Assembly (NCBI RefSeq): GCF_028372415.1
Contig: NC_092878.1
Coordinates: 28,254,903 to 28,318,902, forward strand
Direction of reading: 5' to 3'
Length of the DNA: 64,000 nt
Origin: Notamacropus eugenii
Lineage: Eukaryota > Chordata > Mammalia > Diprotodontia > Macropodidae
Shown in pieces: positions 54,110-63,660 of the stretch; positions within the stretch are counted from its first letter, which is position 1, and every line of letters begins with the position of its first letter. The position numbers and the translations under genes are program-made. The notes below the pieces were generated by a model that had not been told where the DNA came from, did not search any database, and saw nothing but the letters and a program-made list of their open reading frames with translations.

Positions 54110-54335
54110 TGGCCTAAAGGGGCCAAGGTCTCCCAGTGCATCCTGAGTCATCTCTGGTCATCCTGATGAATATCTGCTCACTGGATTCAGATGGTTCTGG
54201 AGGAGTAGTGAGGCTGGTGACCTGCACAGCCCTCCCTCACTCAAAACAAAGTCAAGTGCAAGTCATGTCGTTGTTTCTCTGATGTCATGATCTTCTTTGG
54301 CAATGAAGGAAAAACACAACAACAATGGCCAAATC
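54110..54335 (+). repeat. RTE-tailed SINE or RTE LINE 3' end, sense
   Basis: GGCCAAGGTCTCCCAGTGCA, CATCCTGATGAATATCTGCT, GGTGACCTGCACAGCCCTCC, AAGTCAAGTGCAAGTCATGT, ending in ACA units. Same block as 8594 and 29160. Confidence 0.85.
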
Positions 54336-54364
54336 TTTTCCTTTTTGTAAGTCATGTGGTTCAG

Positions 54365-54490
54365 TCTCTAAGCAGGTAAGGCATTATTATTCCCATTTCA
54401 TAGATGAAACAACCAAAGCCCAGAGATCTTAAGTCTCACCAAATATCAGATAACTGTTCTATGACAGGAGGGAGGTTAGAGTCCAAGTTT
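54365..54490 (-). repeat. MIR fragment, antisense
   Basis: CTAAGCAGGTAAGGCATTAT, CATTTCATAGATGAAACAAC, GGAGGTTAGAGTCCAAG. Confidence 0.6.
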
Positions 54491-54519
54491 GTTATTTCCT
54501 AATCAAATGTCCCCTCCAC

Positions 54520-55110
54520 CATATTATTTTGCTAGGGTTTTTCACTGGCTGTTCCACCTGTCTGTAACTCTCTCTCCTCATCTCTGCCTCTTAGTTTCCG
54601 TAGCTTTCTTCAAGTCTCAGCAGAAGCTTTTCAGCTTATTCTGCAAAAAACCTTTCCAGAAGCCCAACAGCAAGAGATAGAAAGAGAAATCCCATTTAAA
54701 GCTACAATAGATGCTATAAAATATCTGGGAGTCTACCTGCCAAAACAAACCCAGGGACTATATGAATACAATTACAAATTTGCACAAATTGGAAAAACAT
54801 CAGTTGCTCACGGATGGGACAAGCTAATATAATAAAAATGACAATTCTACCTAAATTAATTTACTTATTCAGTGCCCTAGCAATCAAATTACCAGAAAAT
54901 TATTTTCTAGTGCTAGAAAAAGCCTTTCCAGAGTGCCCTTAATGCTACGGTCATTCCTCTGTTGATGATCTCCAATTTATCCTACATGCATCTTGTTTGT
55001 ATGTGGTTGAGTTCAGGAACTATTTTTTGTCTTTCCTTGTATCCTCGCAGCTTAGAACAGTGCTTGGCACAGAATGGGCACCAATTAAATGCTAATTGAC
55101 TAACTACTTG
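54520..55110 (+). mobile_element. L2 LINE 3' end, split by an L1 piece
   Basis: L2 parts 54520-54660 (GGGTTTTTCACTGGCTGTTC, CTTTCTTCAAGTCTCAGCAG) and 54917-55110 (TCTTTCCTTGTATCCTCGCA, AACAGTGCTTGGCACAGAAT, ATTAAATGCTAATTGACTAA). Confidence 0.75.
54661..54916 (+). mobile_element. L1 ORF2-internal fragment with 16-bp duplication
   Basis: Encodes a broken stretch of L1 reverse transcriptase ([20 protein letters not shown], then a degenerate INI..TILPK). It has neither the L1 3' UTR nor a long A tail. Flanks AAAAAACCTTTCCAGA (54645-54660) and AAAAAGCCTTTCCAGA (54917-54932) differ at one base. Confidence 0.85.
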
Positions 55111-55153
55111 TTGATTAACTTTCTGTGAATTGTATTTAACTAAATTCTTTCAC

Positions 55154-55397
55154 GTGAAGTAGTTAGATAGCACAGTGGATAGAGCATGGGGCATGGAGTC
55201 AGGAAGACCTGAGTTCAAATCCATCCTCAGATACTTAACTAAGTGTGTGGGCCTGGATGAGTCACTTAATCTTGTTTTCCTCAGTGTCCTCATCTGTAAA
55301 ATGAGCTGGACAAGGAAATGGCAAACCACTCCAGTATCTTTGCCAAGAAAACCCCAAATAGAGTCACAAAGAGCATGACTGAAAACAACTAAACACA
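55154..55397 (+). repeat. MAR1/MON1 CORE-SINE with 12-bp duplication
   Basis: AGTTAGATAGCACAGTGGAT, GAAGACCTGAGTTCAAATCC, AATGGCAAACCACTCCAGTA, CCCCAAATAGAGTCACAAAG. Flanks AAATTCTTTCAC (55142-55153) and AAATTCTCTCAC (55398-55409) differ at one base. Confidence 0.93.
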
Positions 55398-55409
55398 AAA
55401 TTCTCTCAC

Positions 55410-56224
55410 TGTCATCTAATCTTTTCTTGCTTGGACCTCTACGATAATGGGAAATTGTTCATTATTTTCGTGATAACCATTCATATTTACATAGAATTGA
55501 CAGGCACTGTATAGCCTCCTCTTTTCTAGTTTAAAAACAGCAATCTGTCCTAGACCTATTATAAATGTCAAAGCAGGAACTTTTTTTTCTAGTTTCATAT
55601 TTAAAACATTACACCAAATAAAATGGACATTTCTAAATACATAGTAGAACGGAAAAAGAGAATTGAAGATAAAAGTGAACATCTCTATTATGTATAGCTT
55701 ACTTCTCTTTTAAAATATGTAGTTAAGTTAAAAAATAAGGAACTTTCAACATTCACCTTTAATATTCTGTCCAAGGTTCAAAATCCCCAATCATTTCCAT
55801 TTCTTGTTTGTCATACTAACATGCCAGTTTCCACCGTGTGGCCTTGTTTCTTGTTTTGTTTTCATTTGAGTTGGAGAATGTTTGGCCCTTATCCTCAAGA
55901 TAACAATTTTGTATCTTTCGGAAATTGACTAGTAAATGCCTCTCACCTTTTCCAAGCTAAACTGCTCCAACTTCATTCAAGTTGCACCAAAGTCCTAATT
56001 CTTCAAGTGAGGGCCCTATGACAATCAATTCCAAGGAAGTATCCAAATTCTTTTGTCTTATTAGAATTTTGTTGCATTCAATATTATAAACTAGAGAAAC
56101 CTCACCTAAGACATCTTCCAGTGTTAGGAAACATTGCCTACACAAAATCTAGATAATGAAAGTTTTCCCTATTTATGGTGAGGGTTTCCAAATGGTCTTA
56201 CTTACATTGGACATTGTGCTTTTA
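55410..56224. other. Intergenic DNA, second copy of the local duplication then unclassified
   Basis: 55410-55480 matches 53075-53146 (TGTCATCTAATCTTTTCTTG). The rest, including T-rich 55690-56160, is unassigned. Confidence 0.5.
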
Positions 56225-56430
56225 GCTTATTATTTGACTAATTTGAAAATGTTTTGAACGATTGCATATGTATAACCTATATCTGATTGTTTACTGGTTC
56301 AAGGAGTGGAGAAGGGAAGGAAGGAGGAAGGGAGGGATAGAACTTGGAACTCAAAACTTTAAAATCCCCAAATATAAAAAAATTGTTATAACCTGTAATT
56401 GGGGAAAAATGAAATATTATATATAAAAAA
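56225..56430 (+). mobile_element. L1 LINE 3' end, sense
   Basis: TGCATATGTATAACCTATAT, GAAGGAAGGAGGAAGGGAGG, GAACTTGGAACTCAAAACTT and AATTGGGGAAAAATGAAATA. It meets an antisense L1 tail-to-tail at about 56430. Confidence 0.75.
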
Positions 56431-57545
56431 GAGTTTATAATTTTTATTTTTTAAGTAATATCTTTTAAAATTAATCTGTCCACTCGCATCCCCCCAACTT
56501 GAACAAATTTATTTTACTTGAAAATCAAATACCTATCCTCACATTTGTAATGTCTAAAAAGATATATCTCTGCATTTTAAGTTCATCACTTATTGGGTAG
56601 TGACTATCCTGTTTCATCATCATTCTTTTGGACTTTCATTTTGTCATGGCATTGATCAGAGTTCTAAAGTATTTCAAAGTTGTTTTTCTTCATTTTAGAG
56701 GAAGGAAGGAAATGAGCATTTATTAAGCGCTTACTATTTGTCAGGCGCTATGCTGAGCCCTGGGGATACAAATATAAAACAAAAGATAGACTATCTCTGC
56801 CCCCAAGAAACTTCTTTTCTAAAAGGAAAAGAAACACACAAAAGGGAGCTAAAAAGTAGGGGGAGGGGAGACTGGTATGAAGTGTGGGAGTGATTTTTAA
56901 AGTCCAGAGAATGTTAGAAAAAGGACTAGGAGGGGTATGAAGGCAGGCCAACCTGGACCACTTCACAAAATCCAGGAGTAACTCACCAATGGAAGAAGGC
57001 CTCGAGGAGGGATATTCCTTGGTGAGTCCTTAGGTATGGTAGGTTGTTCCAGGGCTAGGAGGCCCTAGGTACCAAGGGAAGTTCCAAGATGAGCCAGCAG
57101 TAGGTGGGGAATGGTTTTAAAGTAAAGAAAGAGTCAGGAAAGAACAGGACCAGGAGAGGAATGAAGGCAGGTGGGCTCTGGCCTCTTCACAAAATGGGGA
57201 CTCCAGAAAAATTGTTCTCATTGTATAAATTGTTCTCCTAGTTCTTCTCACTTTTCTTTGCATCGGTTTGTTAGTCTTCCCAGGCATCTCTGAAATTGTC
57301 CATTTTCATAATTTCTTCTGGCATAATAATGTTTCAAATATATTCATGTACTAGTTTGTTTGGCCTTTCCCCAATAGGAGGATACCACCCGAGTTTTTAA
57401 TTTGGGGCTGCTATGAAAAGATCTGCTGTATTTCTATACATATAGATCCTTTTCCTATTCAATTTCTTTGGTATTCCTAAGTCAAAGGGTTTCCAGAGTT
57501 TGGTAATTTGCTGGGCATAGTTCCAAATTGCTTTCCAGATGCCTA
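56431..57545 (-). mobile_element. L1 LINE 3' region, antisense, interrupted
   Basis: Parts 56431-56699 (AAAAGATATATCTCTGCATT, GGCATTGATCAGAGTTCTAA) and about 57213-57545 (TTGTATAAATTGTTCTCCTA, CCTTTCCCCAATAGGAGGAT, TAGTTCCAAATTGCTTTCCA). Old subfamily. Confidence 0.8.
56700..57212. repeat. Unnamed 0.5-kb insertion with antisense L2 end and internal duplication
   Basis: Begins with antisense L2-tail sequence (GAGCATTTATTAAGCGCTTA). It then holds two related segments, about 56905-56985 and 57125-57205, both with GGTATGAAGGCAGG or GGAATGAAGGCAGG and CTTCACAAAAT. It splits the antisense L1. Possibly one composite marsupial repeat. Confidence 0.5.
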
Positions 57546-57563
57546 CCCATCTTAAGAACAGAG

Positions 57564-57565
<2 letters not shown>

Positions 57566-57605
<40 letters not shown>

Positions 57606-57648
57606 ATATCTATATCTTTCTATCTATACACATACACACACGTACTTT
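57566..57648. repeat. TG microsatellite with TATC/CA end
   Basis: About 18 TG units (57568-57602) followed by TATC and CA units. Confidence 0.95.
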
Positions 57649-57777
57649 TTTTGGCAATGAAAAAATAGGCACTTGTGAGGATCAGTAAAGTTTTCGTGTG
57701 GAAAGTGGTACTTGGATAAATCTTAAAGGAAACAAGAAATTCTAAGAAATGAGAAGAACGTATTCTAGGCATGGGGA

Positions 57778-58020
57778 ATTGTTAAGTCATGTCCAATTCT
57801 TTGTGTCCCCATGGACTTCTCCATGGGGTTTTTTTGGCAAAGATGCTGGAGTAGCTTGCCATTTCCTTCTCCATTGTGTCCCCATTTTGTAGATGAGAAA
57901 CTGAAGCAAATAGAGGTTGTGACTTGCCCAGGATCACACAGTTAGTAAGAGTCTAAGGCTACATTTGAACTCAGATCTTGCTGACTAGGGTGCTCTATCC
58001 ATTATGCCATCTAGCTATCT
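57778..58020 (-). repeat. MAR1/MON1 CORE-SINE, antisense
   Basis: GTTAAGTCATGTCCAATTCT, TTTTTTTGGCAAAGATGCTG, TGACTTGCCCAGGATCACAC, TATGCCATCTAGCTATCT. Confidence 0.85.
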
Positions 58021-58147
58021 GATGGGGATAGCCATGCAATATAAATGCAGGGAAGGAAGAGATGGATTACTATGCACATGGAATAACTTAAAAGCAGAAC
58101 AGAAGAGTTAATATTTGATCTTGGAGGTCATAGGGAGTCATTACTGA

Positions 58148-58776
58148 TGTGGTTTAAGGGTTCAGGGACCCTTCAAGGACTGAAGTACAGGAGAGGGTCG
58201 TCTGGAATGAATTCATGAACCCAAGCATTCTTTAAGTCAATTCGCAAAGATTTATTATAACACCAATATGGCGGGCAGAGTTCCTTACAGAATTTGCATT
58301 CCTTAGGGAAATTGCAACTTAATAGGAATGATGCTAAAGCCTATGTAGGAAAAGTACATCTGTCAGATATGCTAATTAGATGATAATTTACAACTTTGTT
58401 CACTGGCATCATTCACCACTGGAAACCAGAAGAAAAGGTTTCTAAGGGGTATATTTTTGGTCTGTTATGTCTGTAGCAAGATAGCTTTGAGAGTTGATGT
58501 CTATAGCTTGACCTCTGGATTGAATGTGATAACTTTGAGAATCAATACATGACAATTCTGTGGTTACAAGATAGTCCTGTTTTTGCAAGAGAATTTCAGA
58601 ATGAGATCAGCTCATTTTTGTCATGGGGAAAGATAGTTTGTTTTACTGGGTCCGACTCATGAGTTATTGCTAGGCATAGTATCCTTGGACTGGGGAGAAA
58701 ACTGTCAGGGATAGTGTTTTGAAGTTAGGGAGAAATGTGATCTTGGAATTGGGGTCCAAGCACCCCATCAATCACA
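58148..58776 (-). mobile_element. Candidate solo LTR fossil, antisense
   Basis: A roughly 630-bp block interrupts the antisense L2. Its ends form a short inverted repeat (TGTGGTT / AATCACA), and on the minus strand an AATAAA signal (58256-58251) lies about 100 bp from the 3' end, as in retroviral LTRs. No retroviral genes are attached. No clean target duplication was found, so the call is tentative. Old and degenerate; family not named. Confidence 0.45.
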
Positions 58777-59017
58777 ATCTCTTGAACAGAGAAGTGACAT
58801 ACTTAGACCTGTGCTTGAGGATAGATCTCTTTGGCAGCCATGGAGGACACATTGGAGAGAGAAGACTTAAGGAAGGGAAACCAATAAGAGGCTATTGGAA
58901 TGGTTCAGGCAAGGAGTGATAAGAGCTTGAACTAGGGTGGTGACCATGGGAATAGAGAGTAACAGACAGATGCTAGGAGATAGGAATGACAAGATTCAAT
59001 AGTTGAGTGGATACAAG

Positions 59018-59262
59018 GGTTGCTGTTGTTCAGTTGTTTTCAGTCATATCTGAACCATTGTGACCCCATTTGGGTTTTTCTTGGCAAAGATACTGGAGTA
59101 GTTTGCCATTTTCTTCTCCAGTGGATCCATTTTGGATAGCAGTCAGAAGTTAAGTGACTTGCCCAGGGTCACGTAGCTAGGAAGTGCTTGAAACTGAATT
59201 TGAACTCAGGTGTTTCTGATTCCAAGCCCAGTGCTCTAACCACTGAATCACCAGCTGCTTCA
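59018..59262 (-). repeat. MAR1/MON1 CORE-SINE, antisense, nested
   Basis: GGTTGCTGTTGTTCAGTTGT, ATTGTGACCCCATTTGGGTT, AGTTAAGTGACTTGCCCAGG, CCAAGCCCAGTGCTCTAACC. Confidence 0.88.
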
Positions 59263-59359
59263 AAAATAAAAATGTAAGAGAGAGTAAAGAGTCAAGGATG
59301 GCTATGAGGTTGCAAACCCAAGTCACAGGACAGGTGCTGGTCTCCTTGACAGAAATAAG

Positions 59360-59500
59360 GAAGCTCAGAAATAGAGTGCTAGACTTGGAATCAGGGAGAC
59401 TCAAGTTCAAAGATTGCTTCAGACACTGTGTGACCCTGGGCAAGTCAATTAACCTCTGCCTGACTCAGTTTTCTCATCTGTAAAATGGGGATGATAGCTT
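59360..59500 (+). repeat. tRNA-derived SINE, sense
   Basis: TAGAGTGCTAGACTTGGAAT, GTGTGACCCTGGGCAAGTCA, CAGTTTTCTCATCTGTAAAA. Confidence 0.65.
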
Positions 59501-59582
59501 CTTTGAAAAGAGGTCCTCATATATGATTTCTTGAAATATAGCTCTGAAAAATAGGCTTTAAAAAAGCCCATTGTGCTTTATT

Positions 59583-59742
59583 AATTTATTTTTTTTTTTG
59601 GAGGGGGAAGACAAAGCAATTGCCCAAAGTCACACAGCTAGTAAGTGTGTCAAGTGTCTGAGGCTGGATTTGAACTCAGGTCCTCCTGACTCCAGGGCCG
59701 GTACTGTACCATACTCACTGCACCACCTAATTGCCTCCCCAC
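59583..59742 (-). repeat. tRNA-derived SINE with poly-A tail, antisense
   Basis: T-rich start (A tail in sense), then CAAAGTCACACAGCTAGTAA, GAGGCTGGATTTGAACTCAG, GTCCTCCTGACTCCAGGGCC and GCACCACCTAATTGCCTCCC. The A tail suggests L1-type copying. Flanks CATTGTGCTTTA (59569-59580) and CATTGGGTTTTA (59742-59753) may be a diverged duplication. Confidence 0.75.
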
Positions 59743-59826
59743 ATTGGGTTTTAAATGGAGGTACTTGACTATGACTTTAAACCCAAATCATTATAGCTTT
59801 CATTGAATGGTCAATAAGAAACCTAA

Positions 59827-60002
59827 CAGGGATGGGGAACCCAGGCCTTAAGGTCACATGTGGCCTTCTAAATCCTCAGTGCAGCCTTTTTACTAAAACT
59901 TGACTCCAAATTTTACAGAATGAATCCTTTTAAAGCATTTTAAAATCCTTTTAAAATTTGGATTCAATGGAAAAGAAGATCACATGTGGTTCCCCACACC
60001 TG
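59827..60002. mobile_element. hAT-like non-autonomous element
   Basis: CAGGGATGGGGAACCCAGGC ... GTGGTTCCCCACACCTG, with internal near-palindrome around TTTTAAAGCATTTTAAAATC. Same family as 18764 and 62750. The 8-bp duplication is not clear. Confidence 0.8.
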
Positions 60003-60238
60003 GCCTAGCTCAAGCCTCTGTGTCTCATTGTTTAGATTTTGATGGCTTAGAATGAGTGTAAATAGCAATTATTTTCTGTTCTGCTTAAAAAAAAAACAAC
60101 TCTGAGAGTCTTCTCCCAGATTGAGATCTTTTGGATGGTAAATTGGTCCATCTTTTGTCTCAACTCTCACCCACCCCTTAGTCATTAAATGAGTGTGACC
60201 CTTTGGGAAAGACTTTAATTTAGAAAGACCAAGATCAC

Positions 60239-60445
60239 CCTCTTCATCCTGGGCCATGTCCTGGGCCATCACCAGTCATCTTCATCTTCATCTTGCCACT
60301 GGGCTCCGATGATTCTGTTGGAGGGAGTGAAACTGATGACTTTGCACAACTCCGCTTCACTGAAATCCAATTCACTTGCAAGTGAATCACCCTCATGATG
60401 ACATTGGTCGTTTTCAAGAAAGATGGATGTACTGCAACAAAATAA
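60239..60445 (+). repeat. RTE-tailed SINE or RTE LINE 3' end, old copy
   Basis: CTGGGCCATCACCAGTCATC, GAACTGATGACTTTGCACAA-like block, CACTTGCAAGTGAATCACCC, with a local TCATCT expansion (60278-60292). Confidence 0.6.
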
Positions 60446-60447
60446 TA

Positions 60448-60603
60448 GCACCTAACTCATGGGATTGGTGTGAAGATCAAATAAGTTAAGATGTGTAAAA
60501 GAGCTTTGCGAACTTTAAAGTACTACGTGCATGTTCATTATTATTATAATATTATTATAATATATATTATAATATAATATAAATATAATATTATTATAAT
60601 ATA
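60448..60603 (+). repeat. MIR/SINE 3' end with ATT-rich tail
   Basis: GTGAAGATCAAATAAGTTAA and GAGCTTTGCGAACTTTAAAG followed by about 65 bases of ATT/ATA units (60536-60602). Confidence 0.7.
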
Positions 60604-60725
60604 GATCTGGGAGTCACCTACCCTGAGATGACATTCAAACCCATGAGATTCCTATGTCCACGATATGACAGATTCACTGAGGCAGGGAAAGAATTAGAGG
60701 CCCGTTAGTAAGCTATTGTAGTCAT
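60604..60725 (-). repeat. L2 fragment, antisense
   Basis: GATCTGGGAGTCACCTACCC and TTCAAACCCATGAGATTCC fit antisense L2 coding sequence. Confidence 0.5.
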
Positions 60726-62145
60726 TTAGGTGTGACTAACATTTATGTTATCAGACAGTGAGAGAAGAATTACCAAACGTACTTGTTAGATCATCAGTTT
60801 AATTCAGTATTAAAGTCCATTAATGAATCCATACTTTCGTACAGTACAGTATGTATACAAACCTCATCATGTAAGTTTCAAGGTAACTGTTGTTTTCCTT
60901 TCAACACACACACGCCCTGGTAATTTGGCTCACTCTTACATAATTTAAGCAGATTGTGTTTACATGATAAATAACAGTAATCATGACCTGATTGTGAATG
61001 GCAAGGAGAGAGGTAGAGTTAGAAGAGGACCCAAAGTCAAGTACTCTGAGAGTACACTTTCATTTGACCTTGGCTTCTGGATCCCGAGAACACCTATTCT
61101 GTGAAGTCAATGGCATTCCATGACCTTGGCTCAGAATTTTCTACTGCAGGGCTCTCATGGCTTACAGATTTGTTCTAACTGTTCTTGGGAATCTTTACCT
61201 TAGTTTCTAACCCTGATCAGTGCTATTCCCTAAAATCAGCAATCCAAACAAATTAAACTTTGCCTAGCATTTGCTAAGATGTGAATGTGGATGAAACAAC
61301 ATTTCATTGTAGTCGAGTCCATTCTAATTCTGAATGGTCAGTGGCAAACTGACCGAATCTGGTCACCTGTATCACTGAAGATGCCAAGATGGCTTCATTG
61401 TACTCACATAGTCACTATTCTGACCAATAAAAATGACCATAGTAAATTTCCAGAGAAATTTAAAACTGCTTTACAGATCACATCCCCCTTTTCCTTGGGA
61501 CATCCTTGCAAGTGAGAAGGAGAAGAGGTTGAAGTCATTATCTACACTTTATAGAGGAAAAATGATCTTTTGGTCCAGTTCTCCTCATTTTACAACTAGA
61601 GATGTCAAATGACTTCCTCACAGTCACGCAAATAGTATGTATGACTATATGTCATATATGTGTGTGTATGTATACATATGGACAAACTAAGATTTGAGGT
61701 CAGGTCTTCTGATTACAATACTCTTTTTTTCTTTTTTCTATTGTATCAAGTTTCCTCTCAGTTAAAACAAACTCTGGTTCTGGGGTTTCCCCCTGTCACG
61801 GCCCTCAGCCTTCTCAGATGACGGTATACCTGAGCCTGTGACAATGGTACTCCATTTGTTTCAGGGAGTTATTCAGGAAGAGCTTTTAAAATTTTTTTTA
61901 GCTAAGAAAACTCCAGTGATTTCATCTTGGATATGAAAGCCCAATGTCCTTCTCTTTTATAATTTTCTGCCTCTTCCCTCACATCTCTCCCTCTCCCTAG
62001 TATAGGTAGCAGGTACATGTTCAAGTCAGGCTGAGTGTGTCCTTCTCTCAGTGACAGAGAACATCCTCTACCAACTCATCAGCTGGTATTGATTCTGATG
62101 CAATGATGAAAGAGACAGAAATGCCATTCATGAGGGTCACCACGT
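60726..62145. other. Intergenic DNA and PLA2G4E 3' UTR
   Basis: The PLA2G4E 3' UTR must extend leftwards from 62145. I see no strong minus-strand AATAAA close to the stop codon, so the poly-A site is unplaced. An antisense MIR scrap (61565-61640, CTCCTCATTTTACAACTAGA) and a TATG microsatellite (61637-61680) are present. Confidence 0.5.
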
Positions 62146-62366
62146 TTACGAAGAACACGCTTTCTTTAACTGCTTCTTCCTTTCCATGGCTAGGCGTAAG
62201 CCTTGAAGGATAGTGTCTGCATTATTCAGGATGTTGTATTCAGAGAGGTTCACCATTCGATCAAAAGCAGACTCTGTATAAGTTACCTCCTTGGTGGCAT
62301 AGGGAGTATTGTTGCCGTAGATATCAACATGTCCATCCTCCATCTCTTCTGGGCTACGCTCCACAC
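62146..62366 (-). CDS. PLA2G4E: PLA2G4E last coding exon
   Basis: Read from 62366 to the TAA at 62148-62146. GT completes a split Gly codon; then come 72 residues starting VERSPEEMEDGHVDIYGNNT, followed by PYATKEVTYTESAFDRMVNL, SEYNILNNADTILQGLRLAM and ERKKQLKKACSS. This aligns with the remembered human PLA2G4E C-terminus (GVERSPEELEQGQVDIYG...). The protein is a group IV phospholipase A2 family member that acts as a calcium-dependent N-acyltransferase making N-acyl-phosphatidylethanolamines at endosomal/plasma membranes. Only the extreme C-terminus, with the basic ERKKQLKK tail, is here. The C2 and catalytic parts are off the right edge. The acceptor CCCTTAG ends at 62367. Confidence 0.95.
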
Positions 62367-62629
62367 CTAAGGGAAGAACACAGGAAGCTTTGAGTCACTC
62401 TCAAAATTCTGCTAACCTCTGACCTATATCCCTCTTAAGGATTGGGAACATTTCCGTGTCGGTGGAGCATTTGGGATCAATCCTTCCAAATAAGGAACAA
62501 CCCAATCAAAACATTTAGTTTATAACATTTCTTGGACTGCAGTCTGACCCTCCTACACAGGCACCTGCTCAGCTGATGATCACTCTTGAGGTTCCTCCTA
62601 ATGACATGCTTCTTTCTTACCCTTTATGT
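62367..62629 (-). other. PLA2G4E: PLA2G4E last intron, exon-proximal part
   Basis: Unique-looking sequence next to the acceptor site. The intron runs to the right edge of the window, since no further PLA2G4E exon is recognisable up to 64000. Confidence 0.7.
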
Positions 62630-63060
62630 ACATGCTAGGTGTGGTGAATGGAGAGCTGACCCCAAAGTCAGGAAGACTTGGATTTAAGTCCTTCTCTAAA
62701 ACATACTGGCTGTGTGACCTTGAACAAATAATTTTACTTCTCAATGCTCCAGGGGTGGGGAACCTCCCCCCTAGCCCCCAAGGCCACAGGTGGCCTTTTA
62801 GGTCCTTGGGGACAGCCTTTTGACTGACTCCAAGTTTTAAAGACAAATCCTTTCATTAAGGAATTAAGGAATGCGGAATTTGGACTCAGTCAAAGGGCCA
62901 CACTTGAGGACCTAGAGGGCTACATGTGACCTTGAGGCCATAGGTTCCTTACCCTTGCCTAGACTAAGTTCCTGAGAAGATGCTGCCCTTCACTGGTTAT
63001 ACTCTTGGTCTGTTCCACCAACTGTACATAGACCATTAGGGCTACAGAGGTGAGGGTTAG
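62630..63060 (+). repeat. tRNA-derived marsupial SINE, split by a hAT-like element
   Basis: Left part 62630-62749 (AGTCAGGAAGACTTGGATTT, GGCTGTGTGACCTTGAACAA, TTCTCAATGCTCC). Right part 62958-63060 (CCTAGACTAAGTTCCTGAGA, AGATGCTGCCCTTCACTGG). Confidence 0.7.
62750..62957. mobile_element. hAT-like non-autonomous element, nested in a SINE
   Basis: CAGGGGTGGGGAACCTCCCC ... CATAGGTTCCTTACCCTTG ends. Interior GGCCTTTTAGGTCCTTGGGG against GAGGACCTAGAGGGCTACAT is near-palindromic. The longest of the three copies in the window. Confidence 0.88.
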
Positions 63061-63099
63061 ATGACTTTATCACCTTACCATAGGCAAGCTTTTCCTGTG

Positions 63100-63340
63100 T
63101 AGGACTACACTAATAAAGTTAGCATTTAGAGTTTGCAAAGCCTTTTATATATATTATCTCATTTAGTCCTTGCAATAGCCCTGGGAGGTAGGTTCAACTG
63201 TCAATCCCATTTTAGAGATGAGGTAACAGAGGCCGAGAAAGTCTAAGTGAATTTCAGTCACACAGATAGTAAGACTGAGGCAAGACTGGAATTCAGGACT
63301 TCTTAGATCCCTGTCCAGCACTTTCTCCACTGTTACCTAA
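63100..63340 (-). repeat. MIR, antisense
   Basis: TAGAGTTTGCAAAGCCTTTT, ATATATTATCTCATTTAGTC, CCATTTTAGAGATGAGGTAA, ACTGGAATTCAGGACTTCTT. Confidence 0.78.
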
Positions 63341-63660
63341 CTGACTTAAGCGTGGAACCAAACTGCAGTAACCATTCCAGAGCAAGGCAATGGAGTAGCA
63401 GTTCTGGGACGCATTAACAGCTTTGGTGGGAAGGCCTAGCTGTTGCTAGGCCAAGGAGGAGCTTACTTGGGGTGTGACTCTCTACTTGGGTGGAGGAGGA
63501 AGTACCAAACTTCCTATTTTATTTTATATTAAAAATTAAACTCATTAAGTTAACTGACAAGCTTTCCTATTTTAGGTAATTATTCTTGCTAACTAGGTGT
63601 TAAACTCAGTTTTTTCTGTGCTTCTAACTAAATATTATTAATGCCCCCTACATTCTAATA
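63341..63660. other. Unclassified PLA2G4E intron DNA
   Basis: Nothing recognised. Confidence 0.45.

Larger units (their letters stand above)
58080..59355 (-). mobile_element. L2 LINE, antisense, interrupted
   Basis: Antisense L2 parts: 58080-58147 (ATCTTGGAGGTCATAGGGAG), 58777-59017 (GACCTGTGCTTGAGGATAGA, AGGCTATTGGAATGGTTCAG, TGAACTAGGGTGGTGACCAT) and 59263-59355 (AGAGTCAAGGATGGCTATGA). An LTR-like fossil and a MAR1 lie inside. Confidence 0.75.

Noticed and set aside
62598-62846. 82-codon minus-strand frame near the PLA2G4E exon as a further exon
   Set aside because: It reads through a SINE and a hAT-like element and does not match the PLA2G4E sequence expected upstream of the last exon.
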